From NCBI GenBank assembly GCA_900553595.1, contig USEC01000005.1, forward strand, positions 1-64,000: a stretch of DNA of 64,000 nucleotides, read 5' to 3'. The notes under the pieces are model-generated. The model searched no databases, was not told the DNA's origin, and was given only the letters and a program-made list of their open reading frames with translations. Positions 26,626-33,555 of the stretch are shown here, piece after piece. Within the stretch, counting starts at the first letter, position 1; every line of letters starts with the position of its first letter. This stretch comes from an uncultured Prevotella sp. (lineage in GTDB: Bacteria; Bacteroidota; Bacteroidia; Bacteroidales; Bacteroidaceae). The position numbers and the translations under genes are program-made.

Positions 26626-26646
26626 TGTTGTCAGACTTGTGTGAAA

Positions 26647-26684
26647 CGAAAAAGCCCCGCATCACTTTTCATGTGAAGCGGGGC
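26647..26684 (-). terminator. Phe operon attenuator
   Basis: On the minus strand GCCCCGCTTCAC-ATGAAAA-GTGATGCGGGGC forms a 12-bp stem with one mismatch, followed by TTTTTCG, 22 bases before the pheA ATG. The 5' arm (CCCGCTTCAC) can instead pair perfectly with GTGAAGCGGG at 26738-26747 inside the leader peptide frame. This is a mutually exclusive antiterminator. Confidence 0.85.
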
Positions 26685-26724
26685 AATATCGTGATTTTAC
26701 TCGATTTAACCTTTAAGTTGAAAT

Positions 26725-26802
26725 TCACACGCAACTTCCCGCTTCACAATTCCTTGCAAAGAAAAAGAAGAAGCTAAAGAAAAATGCGTATGCCTTGTTC
26801 AT
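26725..26802 (-). CDS. pheL: Phe leader peptide
   Basis: This 25-residue reading frame has eight Phe codons in the nine codons 7-15, interrupted by one Ser, then ends 41 bases before the attenuator hairpin. The antiterminator segment GTGAAGCGGG covers codons 19-22. A ribosome stalled at the early Phe codons would leave it free to pair with the terminator arm. One that reaches the stop would cover it and allow termination. A TTTG-N20-TACTTTTG promoter lies upstream. The logic matches enteric pheL attenuation, but the peptide sequence is unrelated. No strong Shine-Dalgarno is visible. The symbol follows function. Confidence 0.85.
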   Translation of the reverse strand: MNKAYAFFFSFFFFFARNCEAGSCV

Positions 26803-26822
26803 AATTTTAATATTATCTGCTG

Positions 26823-26854
26823 CAAAAGTAAAACAAATATTTTGTTTCAACAAA
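26823..26854 (-). promoter_or_regulatory. Promoter of the Phe operon
   Basis: On the minus strand TTTG (26851-26854), 20 bases, TACTTTTG (26823-26830) precedes the leader peptide ATG by 20 bases. Confidence 0.75.
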
Positions 26855-26918
26855 TAAACAGCAATAAAATGTCAAAAATTTCTTCGATTCATCTGCAAAT
26901 TGATGCCACCGCCCGACA

Positions 26919-27785
26919 TTAGTTGCTGAAAACGCCGTAAGGGTCGATGTTTTTATATACATCCTTCACCTTCTGTTCCACATGTTCGGCAGATGCCTGT
27001 GTGTCGGAGTCGAGGTCGTCGGCGGTACGGAGGTCGTCGGCTGCACCCTCTTCATCGCCCAACCGGCGGCGTATCAGGCCACGTCCGCGGAACGCCTCTA
27101 TGCAGAACGGGTTCTGTTCTATCACCATTGCGTAATCCTCCAGTGCCTCGCCGAGGTTGTTCATTGCCTCGTCGAGACGGGCTTTGAGCAGAAGCACGTC
27201 CTCGTTGCTGCCCACACGCTGGAGCAGTGTCTGCACATCGGCGGCGGCTTCATCGTACATCTCCTGCGCAAGATATACTTGTCCACGGAGCAGACGGGCT
27301 GCGTCGAACTCGGCATTCATGCCAAGTGCCTTGTCGAGCATGGCTATGGCTGTGGCGTTGTCGCCCTCGCCACGGCTGGCACGGGCGTGCAGGAAGCATG
27401 CCACGGGGTTGGCGTCGTCGATTTCCAGAGCCTTCCGGCACACATCGAGCATTGCGGGATAGTCCTCAAGCATATAGGCGATGTCGGCCATGCGCAGCAG
27501 TATGGCGGCGTTGTCGGGGCGCGACGCCGACATGAGCGCGAGCTGACTGTAGGCTCCCGCGAGGTCGCCAAGCTGCAAAAGAGCCTGCGACAGATAGTCG
27601 CGGCACTCCAGATCGTCATGCAGTCCGAGTGCGTGGTCGAAGCATTTGGCAGCATATTCCGCCTGCCCCATGCGTAAAGCCCTCACTCCGTCATATTTAA
27701 GTACATCGAAATCCTTGCCTCCGTCTTTCGGTTTCTCGTCGGCAACGGGTTCGCTGCCACCAAACAATTTCTTGAAAAAGTTCAT
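26919..27785 (-). CDS. Tetratricopeptide repeat protein
   Basis: This 288-residue protein consists largely of TPR helices (about residues 30-275). Examples are GVRALRMGQAEYAAKCFDHA, LSQALLQLGDLAGAYSQLA and RGRGLIRRRLGDEEGAADDL. The N-terminus MNFFKKLFGGSEP is amphipathic and not a classical signal peptide, so the protein is probably cytoplasmic or membrane-associated. No enzymatic motif is seen. It probably acts as a protein-interaction scaffold. It is separated from the Phe operon leader by its own stop and about 90 AT-rich bases. Confidence 0.8.
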   Translation of the reverse strand: MNFFKKLFGGSEPVADEKPKDGGKDFDVLKYDGVRALRMGQAEYAAKCFDHALGLHDDLECRDYLSQALLQLGDLAGAYSQLALMSASRPDNAAILLRMADIAYMLEDYPAMLDVCRKALEIDDANPVACFLHARASRGEGDNATAIAMLDKALGMNAEFDAARLLRGQVYLAQEMYDEAAADVQTLLQRVGSNEDVLLLKARLDEAMNNLGEALEDYAMVIEQNPFCIEAFRGRGLIRRRLGDEEGAADDLRTADDLDSDTQASAEHVEQKVKDVYKNIDPYGVFSN

Positions 27786-27922
27786 GTCTTCCGTTTATTT
27801 GTCGTTTTCTTCGATTTACAGGTTTACGGTTTGCTAAGTTACGAATTATTTCCTTTCCGACAAAGAGAAAATGCGGATAAATGACGGAAACATGAAGCCC
27901 GGAAAACAGCGCCGTTTCCACC

Positions 27923-28017
27923 GGTTTTCAAACAAGCCTTGTTTGCCTGTAAAAGAAGTCTTGTTTGGAGTGTAAAGAAGCCTTGTTTGCCTGTAAAAGA
28001 AGCCTTGTTTGAAAACC
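27923..28017. repeat. Four-unit palindromic repeat element, copy 4
   Basis: This is the best-preserved copy. It is flanked by GGTTTTCAAACAAG and CTTGTTTGAAAACC, a perfect inverted terminal repeat, with four units spaced 22-24 bases apart. It lies between the TPR gene and the small 36-residue gene. Confidence 0.87.
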
Positions 28018-28124
28018 ATAGTGTCTGCCGTGCAGAAACAACGGTGAAACAGCCGCCGGAAGACGAAGGGCATTCATGCTGAAAAGGCTTATATACACGG
28101 CAGGAAAGCATGCCAAGAGGCGGC

Positions 28125-28171
28125 AAAAAAAACTGCGTATGCAGAGGGAGAAAGCCCCTGTGCATACGCAG
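28125..28171 (-). terminator. Terminator of the 36-residue protein gene
   Basis: On the minus strand CTGCGTATGCACAGGGG-CTTTC-TCCCTCTGCATACGCAG is followed by eight T, 20 bases after the stop codon. Confidence 0.85.
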
Positions 28172-28191
28172 CCTTAATTCAGGATTCCGTA

Positions 28192-28302
28192 TCAATTATA
28201 CCAAACAGAAGAATCAACACGGATTTCACGCTCGTCGGTTTCGTTGTAAACGTTGTCCAACTCATACGATTCCAAATCGTAAACTCTCTTTACTGTTCTC
28301 AT
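28192..28302 (-). CDS. Small protein of 36 residues, unknown function
   Basis: The frame MRTVKRVYDLESYELDNVYN... continues with an acidic middle (NETDEREIRVD) and ends SSVWYN. It has an ideal AGGAGG Shine-Dalgarno 6-7 bases before the ATG, a TTG-N19-TATCTTTG promoter about 85 bases upstream and a strong terminator 20 bases downstream. It is therefore a complete monocistronic unit. It has no membrane segment and no metal motif. I do not recognise the family. The length is below usual gene-calling limits, so it may be unannotated elsewhere. Confidence 0.72.
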   Translation of the reverse strand: MRTVKRVYDLESYELDNVYNETDEREIRVDSSVWYN

Positions 28303-28387
28303 AATGATTCCTCCTATTCGGCCTTAGTCTCATTTAGCCATTATATTATTAACATTTCTTGGGATGTGAGACATCATCCATCGAAAG

Positions 28388-28417
28388 CAAAGATACATAT
28401 TTATCTGCAAATAGCAA
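28388..28417 (-). promoter_or_regulatory. Promoter of the 36-residue protein gene
   Basis: On the minus strand TTG (28415-28417), 19 bases, TATCTTTG (28388-28395). Confidence 0.7.
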
Positions 28418-28542
28418 GCATTTTGATTGATTTTATTTCTTTTTTAATCAAATTTTCACTTACAGGTAATATTTTTGCAATAAAAATGCGGTTTATGTAA
28501 CAATCACCATCTTTCCGACAGGCGTCACGCGACAGCCGGCCA

Positions 28543-29256
28543 TCAGTCTTTCAGCGAATAGGTGATGGTAGTGACCACTCTCACCTTCTTTACATAGGGA
28601 GTGTTGGAGTCGCGGTTGTCGATACTGAACTGTCCCTGGTCGGCAGAGACAATCTTGTTGAGCTTGCTTTCGCTGTTTTTTGCAAACTGTTCGGCGGTCT
28701 TGCGGGCATTGGCGATGGCCTCCTCCATCATCTTCGGCTTCATGGAGTTGAATGAAACGAACTCATACTTCACGGGGTTCTCGTACCCTCCATCGACGAT
28801 TGCTATGCCTTCCTTCAACAGTTCGCCCTGACGGGCAATGATGCTGCGCACGAGTTTCACGTTGCGTGATGTGACGGTGACGATTGACGTGATGTTGTAG
28901 CGGTAGGCTCTCTGGTTGGTGTTGTACTGGTCGGCATTGAGGTCAATCACTACCGGGGCGTTCACGTTAATCTCGTTCTCCTTCACACCGTTGCTCATGA
29001 GGAACTTCTTTATCTTGCCCTGTGTCACGGCTATGCGGTTGTAGAGTTCGGGGAGGTTGTTGCCGAGTTCCTTGGAGAGTATCGGCCATGTCACCTTGTC
29101 GGCATCCACCTCACGTTCGGAGAGTCCCTTCACCGACACTTTACGGTCCTTATTGGCGAAATCGTCGATTCCCCACTTCACGCAGAAACCGAGAATCACG
29201 ATACTGACGGCAAGCAATGCCGCACTTACAATACGGTTGTCAAAACAGTGTTTCAT
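28543..29256 (-). CDS. SIMPL domain-containing protein (DUF541)
   Basis: This 237-residue envelope protein has an N-terminal membrane anchor or signal (residues 11-32, VSAALLAVSIVILGFCVKWG) and a SIMPL domain covering most of the rest. Family features are VSVKGLSEREVDADKVTW, then a mid-segment with YRYNITSIVTVTSRNV, and EEAIANARKTAEQFAKNSES near the end. The related E. coli YggE lowers oxidative stress, but the molecular role is unknown. The longest frame starts 72 bases upstream; the ATG at 29256 directly precedes the signal. It is probably monocistronic. Confidence 0.87.
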   Translation of the reverse strand: MKHCFDNRIVSAALLAVSIVILGFCVKWGIDDFANKDRKVSVKGLSEREVDADKVTWPILSKELGNNLPELYNRIAVTQGKIKKFLMSNGVKENEINVNAPVVIDLNADQYNTNQRAYRYNITSIVTVTSRNVKLVRSIIARQGELLKEGIAIVDGGYENPVKYEFVSFNSMKPKMMEEAIANARKTAEQFAKNSESKLNKIVSADQGQFSIDNRDSNTPYVKKVRVVTTITYSLKD

Positions 29257-29375
29257 AATAAATGGTGTTAAATTAAACAATAGCCCTGCTTCCAAGGCTT
29301 TCATTCCACTCGCGCGACAGCCCGGCATCCGGTGGTGGCGGAAGAAAGTCCCTCCCTCTTCCGCAACCGGGATGT

Positions 29376-30479
29376 TCAGGCATTATATTCCTGCAGTATG
29401 CTGACAATGCGTTCAGCCGAGCGTCCGTCCCACCGTTCCGGCACTCCGCAGGGCTTCCATTCCTTCCTCACCATCCTCTCCATCTCGGCGGAAAGGAGTT
29501 CGGGGTTCTCGCCGACGAGCACGTTCGAGCCTGTCTTCACCGTCTCTATGTGCTCCGTATAGCTGTTGAGGGTGATGCACGGAACGTGGTTGAACGTGGC
29601 TTCTTCGGCGACATTGCCGGAATCTGTCACCACGCCGAGGGCATGAGCAGAAAGGTATCCGAACTCAAGATAGCCCAAAGGGTCGGTGATGTGCAGCATC
29701 GGGAACAGCTCAGGATGCTCCGCCACGACGGCAGACACCACTTCGCTTGCCTGACTGCGCAACGGGGCTATCACGGGAACACCGTGAGAATGTCCTGCCA
29801 TCGCCGTGAGAAGCGCGCGCATTTCATCGCGGTCGGCGAGCAAGGCCTTGCGGTTAAGGGTGAGTACGATGTAGCCGCCGTCGGCAATTCCAAGTTCGTC
29901 GAGCAGCTGCGGACGGCGGAAACGCTGGTGGTTGAAGCGCAGCGTGTCCATCAGAATGTTGCCCACCATATACACTTTCGACGACTCTGCGCCTTCACGC
30001 GCCGCTGCACTGTTGCCGCCCAGACCTGCCGTGAACAGCAAGTCGGACAGTCCGTCGATGACAAGGCGGTTGATTTCCTTCGGCATACTTATGTCGAACG
30101 AGCGTGTTCCAGCCACGAGATGCGCCAGCGTTATGCCCTGCTTCTTGGTGACAATGGCTGCCGCCATGGTGGAAGCGAGGTCGTCCACAACAATGACGGC
30201 ATCGGTGTGATGCTGCTGCAAGTAGCGTTCAAAAGCCGACATCACCTGTCCTGTGAGTTCGTTGAGATTCACGCAATCCACTCCAAGGAACACGTCGGGA
30301 CGCTGCATCTGCAGGTCTTCGAAGAGAGAGGGTTCCAGTGTCGGGTCGGTTTCGCTGCCAGCATATACCAAGGTGTGACTTATTTCTTTGCCCTCGGCAT
30401 TGGCTTTGTCGATGGCACGGATTATGGGTGCTACTTTAATGAAGTTCGGGCGGGCGCCCACTACAATACAAATGTTCAT
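29376..30479 (-). CDS. wecB: UDP-N-acetylglucosamine 2-epimerase (non-hydrolysing)
   Basis: This 367-residue enzyme interconverts UDP-GlcNAc and UDP-ManNAc for envelope polysaccharides. Signatures are CIVVGARPNFIKVAPIIRA at the start, VVDDLASTMAAAIV, HLVAGTRSFD (family HxExGxR, here with V-A-G-T-R), VVTDSGNVAEEATF and NSYTEHIETVKTGSNVLVG. The E of the usual HVEAGLR motif reads as V here, a point worth checking. It has no sugar-nucleotide dehydrogenase neighbour, so the ManNAc product route is not evident locally. It follows the SPFH gene, with a hairpin between them. Confidence 0.88.
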   Translation of the reverse strand: MNICIVVGARPNFIKVAPIIRAIDKANAEGKEISHTLVYAGSETDPTLEPSLFEDLQMQRPDVFLGVDCVNLNELTGQVMSAFERYLQQHHTDAVIVVDDLASTMAAAIVTKKQGITLAHLVAGTRSFDISMPKEINRLVIDGLSDLLFTAGLGGNSAAAREGAESSKVYMVGNILMDTLRFNHQRFRRPQLLDELGIADGGYIVLTLNRKALLADRDEMRALLTAMAGHSHGVPVIAPLRSQASEVVSAVVAEHPELFPMLHITDPLGYLEFGYLSAHALGVVTDSGNVAEEATFNHVPCITLNSYTEHIETVKTGSNVLVGENPELLSAEMERMVRKEWKPCGVPERWDGRSAERIVSILQEYNA

Positions 30480-30497
30480 TCGTTTAAAATTGATAAA

Positions 30498-30526
30498 GGC
30501 GCAACCGTGGCTTGCACGGCTGCGCC
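30498..30526 (-). terminator. Terminator-like hairpin after the SPFH gene
   Basis: On the minus strand GGCGCAGCCGTG-CAAGC-CACGGTTGCGCC is followed by TTTAT. It separates the SPFH gene from wecB. Confidence 0.65.
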
Positions 30527-30545
30527 AGATATTGTTTTCAGATTG

Positions 30546-31502
30546 TTATTCAGCGTTCTTGAAAAGTTCCTTTATGCCTCCTATGCTTCCAAGCACATTG
30601 GTAGCCTCGTATGGCAGGAACACGGTCTTTGTCTTGTCGCCGTCTGCCACCTCTGCAAGCATCTGTATGTACTTCTGCGCAAGGAGGTAGTTGGCGGGGT
30701 TGGTACTCTTTCCTACAGCCTCGGTTATCTTGCCTATTGCCACGGCTTCAGCCTCAGCCTTGCGTATGCGAGCCTGTGCTTCACCCTCGGCGTGGAGTAT
30801 TTCCTGCTGCTTTGCAGCCTCGGCACGGTTGATGGTACTTGTCTTTTCGCCCTCCGACTGGAGTATCGCCGCCTGCTTCTGACCTTCTGATGTGAGGATG
30901 GTGGCACGCTTGTTGCGCTCTGCCTGCATCTGCTTCTCCATCGCCTGAAGCACGCTCGACGGCGGAATGATGTCCTGCAGCTCCACGCGGTTCACCTTGA
31001 TTCCCCACTTGTTTGTGGCATCATCGAGCACGGCGCGCAGCTTGGTGTTGATGGTATCGCGCGAAGTAAGGGTCTGGTCAAGTTCCATTTCGCCTATGAT
31101 GTTACGCAATGTGGTCTGCGTAAGCTTCTCTATGGCGTTCGGAAGGTTGTTGATTTCATATACAGCCTTGAACGGATCGACAATCTGGAAGTATAGAAGG
31201 GCGTTGATTTGCATCTGGATATTGTCCTTGGTGATAACGTTCTGCTTGTCGAAGTCGTACACCTGTTCGCGCAAGTCGATGGTGCTTGAGTACATATATC
31301 GTCCGCGGTTCATCGTGACTATGACCTTGGAACGGTCAATGAAGGGAATTATCACGTTGATACCAGGGCTGAGCGTGGCGTAATACTTGCCCAACCGCTC
31401 GATGATTCGTGTCTCACTCTGTGGTATGATGACTACCGCCATCTTCACAAACACCACTGCCAACATGACAATGACGATTAACAGGATTGTTAAAGCTTCC
31501 AT
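30546..31502 (-). CDS. SPFH/Band 7 membrane protein (stomatin-like)
   Basis: This 318-residue protein has one N-terminal membrane segment (residues 3-25, LTILLIVIVMLAVVFVKMAVVI) and an SPFH domain. Marks are SETRIIERLGKYYATLSPGIN, IDLREQVYDFDKQNVITKDN and VNRVELQDIIPP. A coiled-coil segment rich in Ala/Glu/Gln follows (AEAAKQQEILHAEGEAQARI). It resembles QmcA/slipin-type scaffolds of membrane microdomains. It lies 58 bases after an NfeD gene on the same strand, a classic pairing for slipin proteins. The ATG at 31502 replaces a longer frame running through the intergenic region. Confidence 0.92.
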   Translation of the reverse strand: MEALTILLIVIVMLAVVFVKMAVVIIPQSETRIIERLGKYYATLSPGINVIIPFIDRSKVIVTMNRGRYMYSSTIDLREQVYDFDKQNVITKDNIQMQINALLYFQIVDPFKAVYEINNLPNAIEKLTQTTLRNIIGEMELDQTLTSRDTINTKLRAVLDDATNKWGIKVNRVELQDIIPPSSVLQAMEKQMQAERNKRATILTSEGQKQAAILQSEGEKTSTINRAEAAKQQEILHAEGEAQARIRKAEAEAVAIGKITEAVGKSTNPANYLLAQKYIQMLAEVADGDKTKTVFLPYEATNVLGSIGGIKELFKNAE

Positions 31503-31560
31503 AATTGTTGCGTTTAGATATTTATTATTGAAAGTATCAGTTAGGTTTCCGCACCGCAGT

Positions 31561-32010
31561 TCAGACCCGCTCCACCTCGATGATGATGCTCTCGCGACCC
31601 ACGACACGCACCTTGTCGCCCACGGCAATGTCGGCAGCGTCGTGCGAACAGGCTTTCCAGTCGTCGCCGTCAATCTTCACCCGTCCGTAATCGCCGGCTT
31701 TGATTGTCTCCGACACCGTTCCTATACGCCCCATAAGGGCATCGGCATTGCTCACACGATGGTGTCCCTTGGCATTGAGCATAGCCACAAGCCGAGGCCG
31801 CAGCAGCCTTACCGAAAGCACCGAAAGCACGGCAAACACAAGCACCTGTGCCCAGAACGGAATGCCGACAAACACCGACAGCGTGCTGCACAAGGCTCCG
31901 ATGCCGAAACAGGTGATGTAGAAATCGCCCGAAGTGAGCTCCAGAGTCAGACAAACGGTTGTCAGAACGAGCCAGAAGAGCCAGAGATTCTCTGCCAGAT
32001 ATGCTATCAT
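31561..32010 (-). CDS. NfeD family membrane protein
   Basis: This 149-residue protein has three hydrophobic segments (about 3-25, 28-50 and 52-70) and a C-terminal OB-fold domain (MGRIGTVSETIKAGDYGRVKID...DKVRVVGRESIIIEVERV). It is the short NfeD type without the ClpP-like protease domain. Such proteins partner slipin/SPFH proteins in membrane-domain organisation, and the SPFH gene lies directly downstream. The start at 32010 directly precedes the first membrane helix. A 16-bp perfect palindrome lies 22 bases before the ATG. Confidence 0.9.
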   Translation of the reverse strand: MIAYLAENLWLFWLVLTTVCLTLELTSGDFYITCFGIGALCSTLSVFVGIPFWAQVLVFAVLSVLSVRLLRPRLVAMLNAKGHHRVSNADALMGRIGTVSETIKAGDYGRVKIDGDDWKACSHDAADIAVGDKVRVVGRESIIIEVERV

Positions 32011-32031
32011 AACGAATCGGTTTAATTTGTT

Positions 32032-32047
32032 TTTACAACGTTGTAAA
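32032..32047. promoter_or_regulatory. 16-bp palindrome, possible operator
   Basis: TTTACAACGTTGTAAA is perfectly palindromic. It lies between the NfeD gene and the divergent outer-membrane protein gene. No regulator gene is nearby. Confidence 0.4.
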
Positions 32048-32137
32048 GTTAGTCTATTATTCTGAAACGCCAAAATTACAACAATGAAATTTTCGTTAAA
32101 GTGTATGAAAACAACAACTATTTACACACTTTATCCG

Positions 32138-32145
32138 TAATTTTG
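32138..32145 (+). promoter_or_regulatory. -7 box of the outer-membrane protein gene
   Basis: TAATTTTG lies 25 bases before the ATG at 32170, so the longer upstream frame cannot be the coding start. Confidence 0.55.
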
Positions 32146-32169
32146 CCATACGACCAACTTTCAAGGCAA

Positions 32170-33018
32170 ATGAAAACAATAAAAAGATATATCGCCATTA
32201 TAGCCGCAATGACGGCGATAACAGGCGTAGCGACAGCGCAGACCGACAACACTGCCGCCGGACAGAAGCCTGGGACGGAGGACAGAACAGACATAAGCCG
32301 CATGGCGGAAGAGCCTGCCGAGGGTACAGACAAAGCACTCTCGCACTTCGACGACTCCGCACTTCAGCGCATAATGCCCACCCGTTACGGCGGACGCTCG
32401 CGCAAATACATAAGGGAAGAAGCCCATACCGACTCGCTGAATCTGCCTGCCGTCAATCAATACGGACAGCCGCAGACCATCGGACACTACCCGCTGGCTT
32501 TCGGAGGATGGTACAGTTGGGGGCTGCACAAGGGGTTGAACGTGCAGCTCGGAGCCTCGGTTTTCGCACAGTTCGGCAAGGGTGCGGCGCATGGCGTAGG
32601 CTTTCAGCAGAACATTGCGCTGATGTATGCCATGCCTATAAACGACAAACTGTCGGTAGCTGTGGGCGGTTATCTTAATAATGTGAACTTCGCCGGCGAC
32701 AACTGGCGTGATGCCGGCGTGCAGGCCATGCTCGGCTACCGGTTCAACGAGCATTGGGAAGCCTACCTGTACGGACAGAAATCAATCACAAACAACATCA
32801 ACAACCGTCTGCGCTACTCCATGTTCGACGGCTGTTACGGCGGAATGGGAGGCTTCGGGGGCTTCAGCCGCAACTTCTACGGAATGCCTTCCTACTCCGT
32901 TTACGACCTCAACAACTTCGGCGACCGCATAGGTGCCACCGTAAGATATAACTTCAACAACAACATGAGCATTGAAGTGTCGGTGGAAAACCGCTGGATG
33001 CCTACTCCACGCTATTGA
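32170..33018 (+). CDS. Secreted outer-membrane beta-barrel-like protein
   Basis: This 282-residue protein starts with a signal peptide (residues 1-23, ending VATAQ). A polar linker rich in Glu/Asp follows (25-100). From about residue 110 onwards there are alternating hydrophobic and aromatic strands typical of small outer-membrane barrels (LNVQLGASVFAQFGKGAAHG, KLSVAVGGYLNNVNF, GATVRYNFNNNMSIEVSVE). A Gly/Phe-rich loop (GGMGGFGGFSRNFYG) sits between strands. No ligand is suggested. The last 17 coding bases overlap the convergent membrane protein gene. Confidence 0.75.
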   Translation: MKTIKRYIAIIAAMTAITGVATAQTDNTAAGQKPGTEDRTDISRMAEEPAEGTDKALSHFDDSALQRIMPTRYGGRSRKYIREEAHTDSLNLPAVNQYGQPQTIGHYPLAFGGWYSWGLHKGLNVQLGASVFAQFGKGAAHGVGFQQNIALMYAMPINDKLSVAVGGYLNNVNFAGDNWRDAGVQAMLGYRFNEHWEAYLYGQKSITNNINNRLRYSMFDGCYGGMGGFGGFSRNFYGMPSYSVYDLNNFGDRIGATVRYNFNNNMSIEVSVENRWMPTPRY

Positions 33019-33475
33019 ATTCGCGGAGGCGGGCGGTCATCTCCTGCACAAGACCATCAACCTCCCGACTTGAAAGGAAAGCCGTATTGATGCCCGTCGC
33101 TATCTTGCGCCCGTCGCGACAATATGCATAAACGATGACAATGCCCAGTGTCTTAACTGCGCGGAAACGCTCCACGCTGGCAAAATCAAGTGACGCATAA
33201 TCCATTTTCATGGGTAAGAACCATTTCAATGCGTTCTTCGTGACAACCACCCAAGGGGTCTGCCGCACATATTTCAGGTGCAGCACGCACAGCACAGCCA
33301 CTATCCCCATACCGCCAAACGACCATACGGCATAAGTCAATATCCTGCCAAACGGCGTGGAACTGACGGGAAAAAGAATCGTAAGGACAAAGAATGCGAG
33401 TGAACTTAACGCAAGATTCAATATCTTAGAGCCTTTGATGCCACACTCCACTGTGCCTTGTTGTGTATGTTCCAT
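33002..33475 (-). CDS. Small membrane protein, STM3941-like
   Basis: This 157-residue protein has two hydrophobic segments (about 22-42 and 50-68, LNLALSSLAFFVLTILFP and GGMGIVAVLCVLHL). A cytoplasmic PH-like domain follows, containing PWVVVTKNALKWFLP and MDYASLDFASVERFRAVKTL. This layout resembles the STM3941 family of unknown function. The longest frame starts with TTG; I use the ATG at 33475. A TATATTTG box lies about 29 bases upstream. Its 3' end overlaps the convergent gene by 17 bases. Confidence 0.7.
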   Translation of the reverse strand: MEHTQQGTVECGIKGSKILNLALSSLAFFVLTILFPVSSTPFGRILTYAVWSFGGMGIVAVLCVLHLKYVRQTPWVVVTKNALKWFLPMKMDYASLDFASVERFRAVKTLGIVIVYAYCRDGRKIATGINTAFLSSREVDGLVQEMTARLREFNSVE

Positions 33476-33503
33476 AACCAAGATAATTAAAGTTTACATC
33501 TGC

Positions 33504-33511
33504 AAATATAC
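33504..33511 (-). promoter_or_regulatory. -7 box of the STM3941-like gene
   Basis: TATATTTG on the minus strand, about 29 bases before the ATG at 33475. Confidence 0.5.
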
Positions 33512-33514
33512 GAA

Positions 33515-33551
33515 AAAAGAGGCAAAGCCGTAATGGTTTTGCCTCTTTTTC
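33515..33551. terminator. Terminator after the copper ATPase gene
   Basis: AAAAAGAGGCAAA...TTTGCCTCTTTTT forms a stem with U-rich tails on both strands, just after the ATPase stop. Confidence 0.8.
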
Positions 33552-33555
33552 CTTT

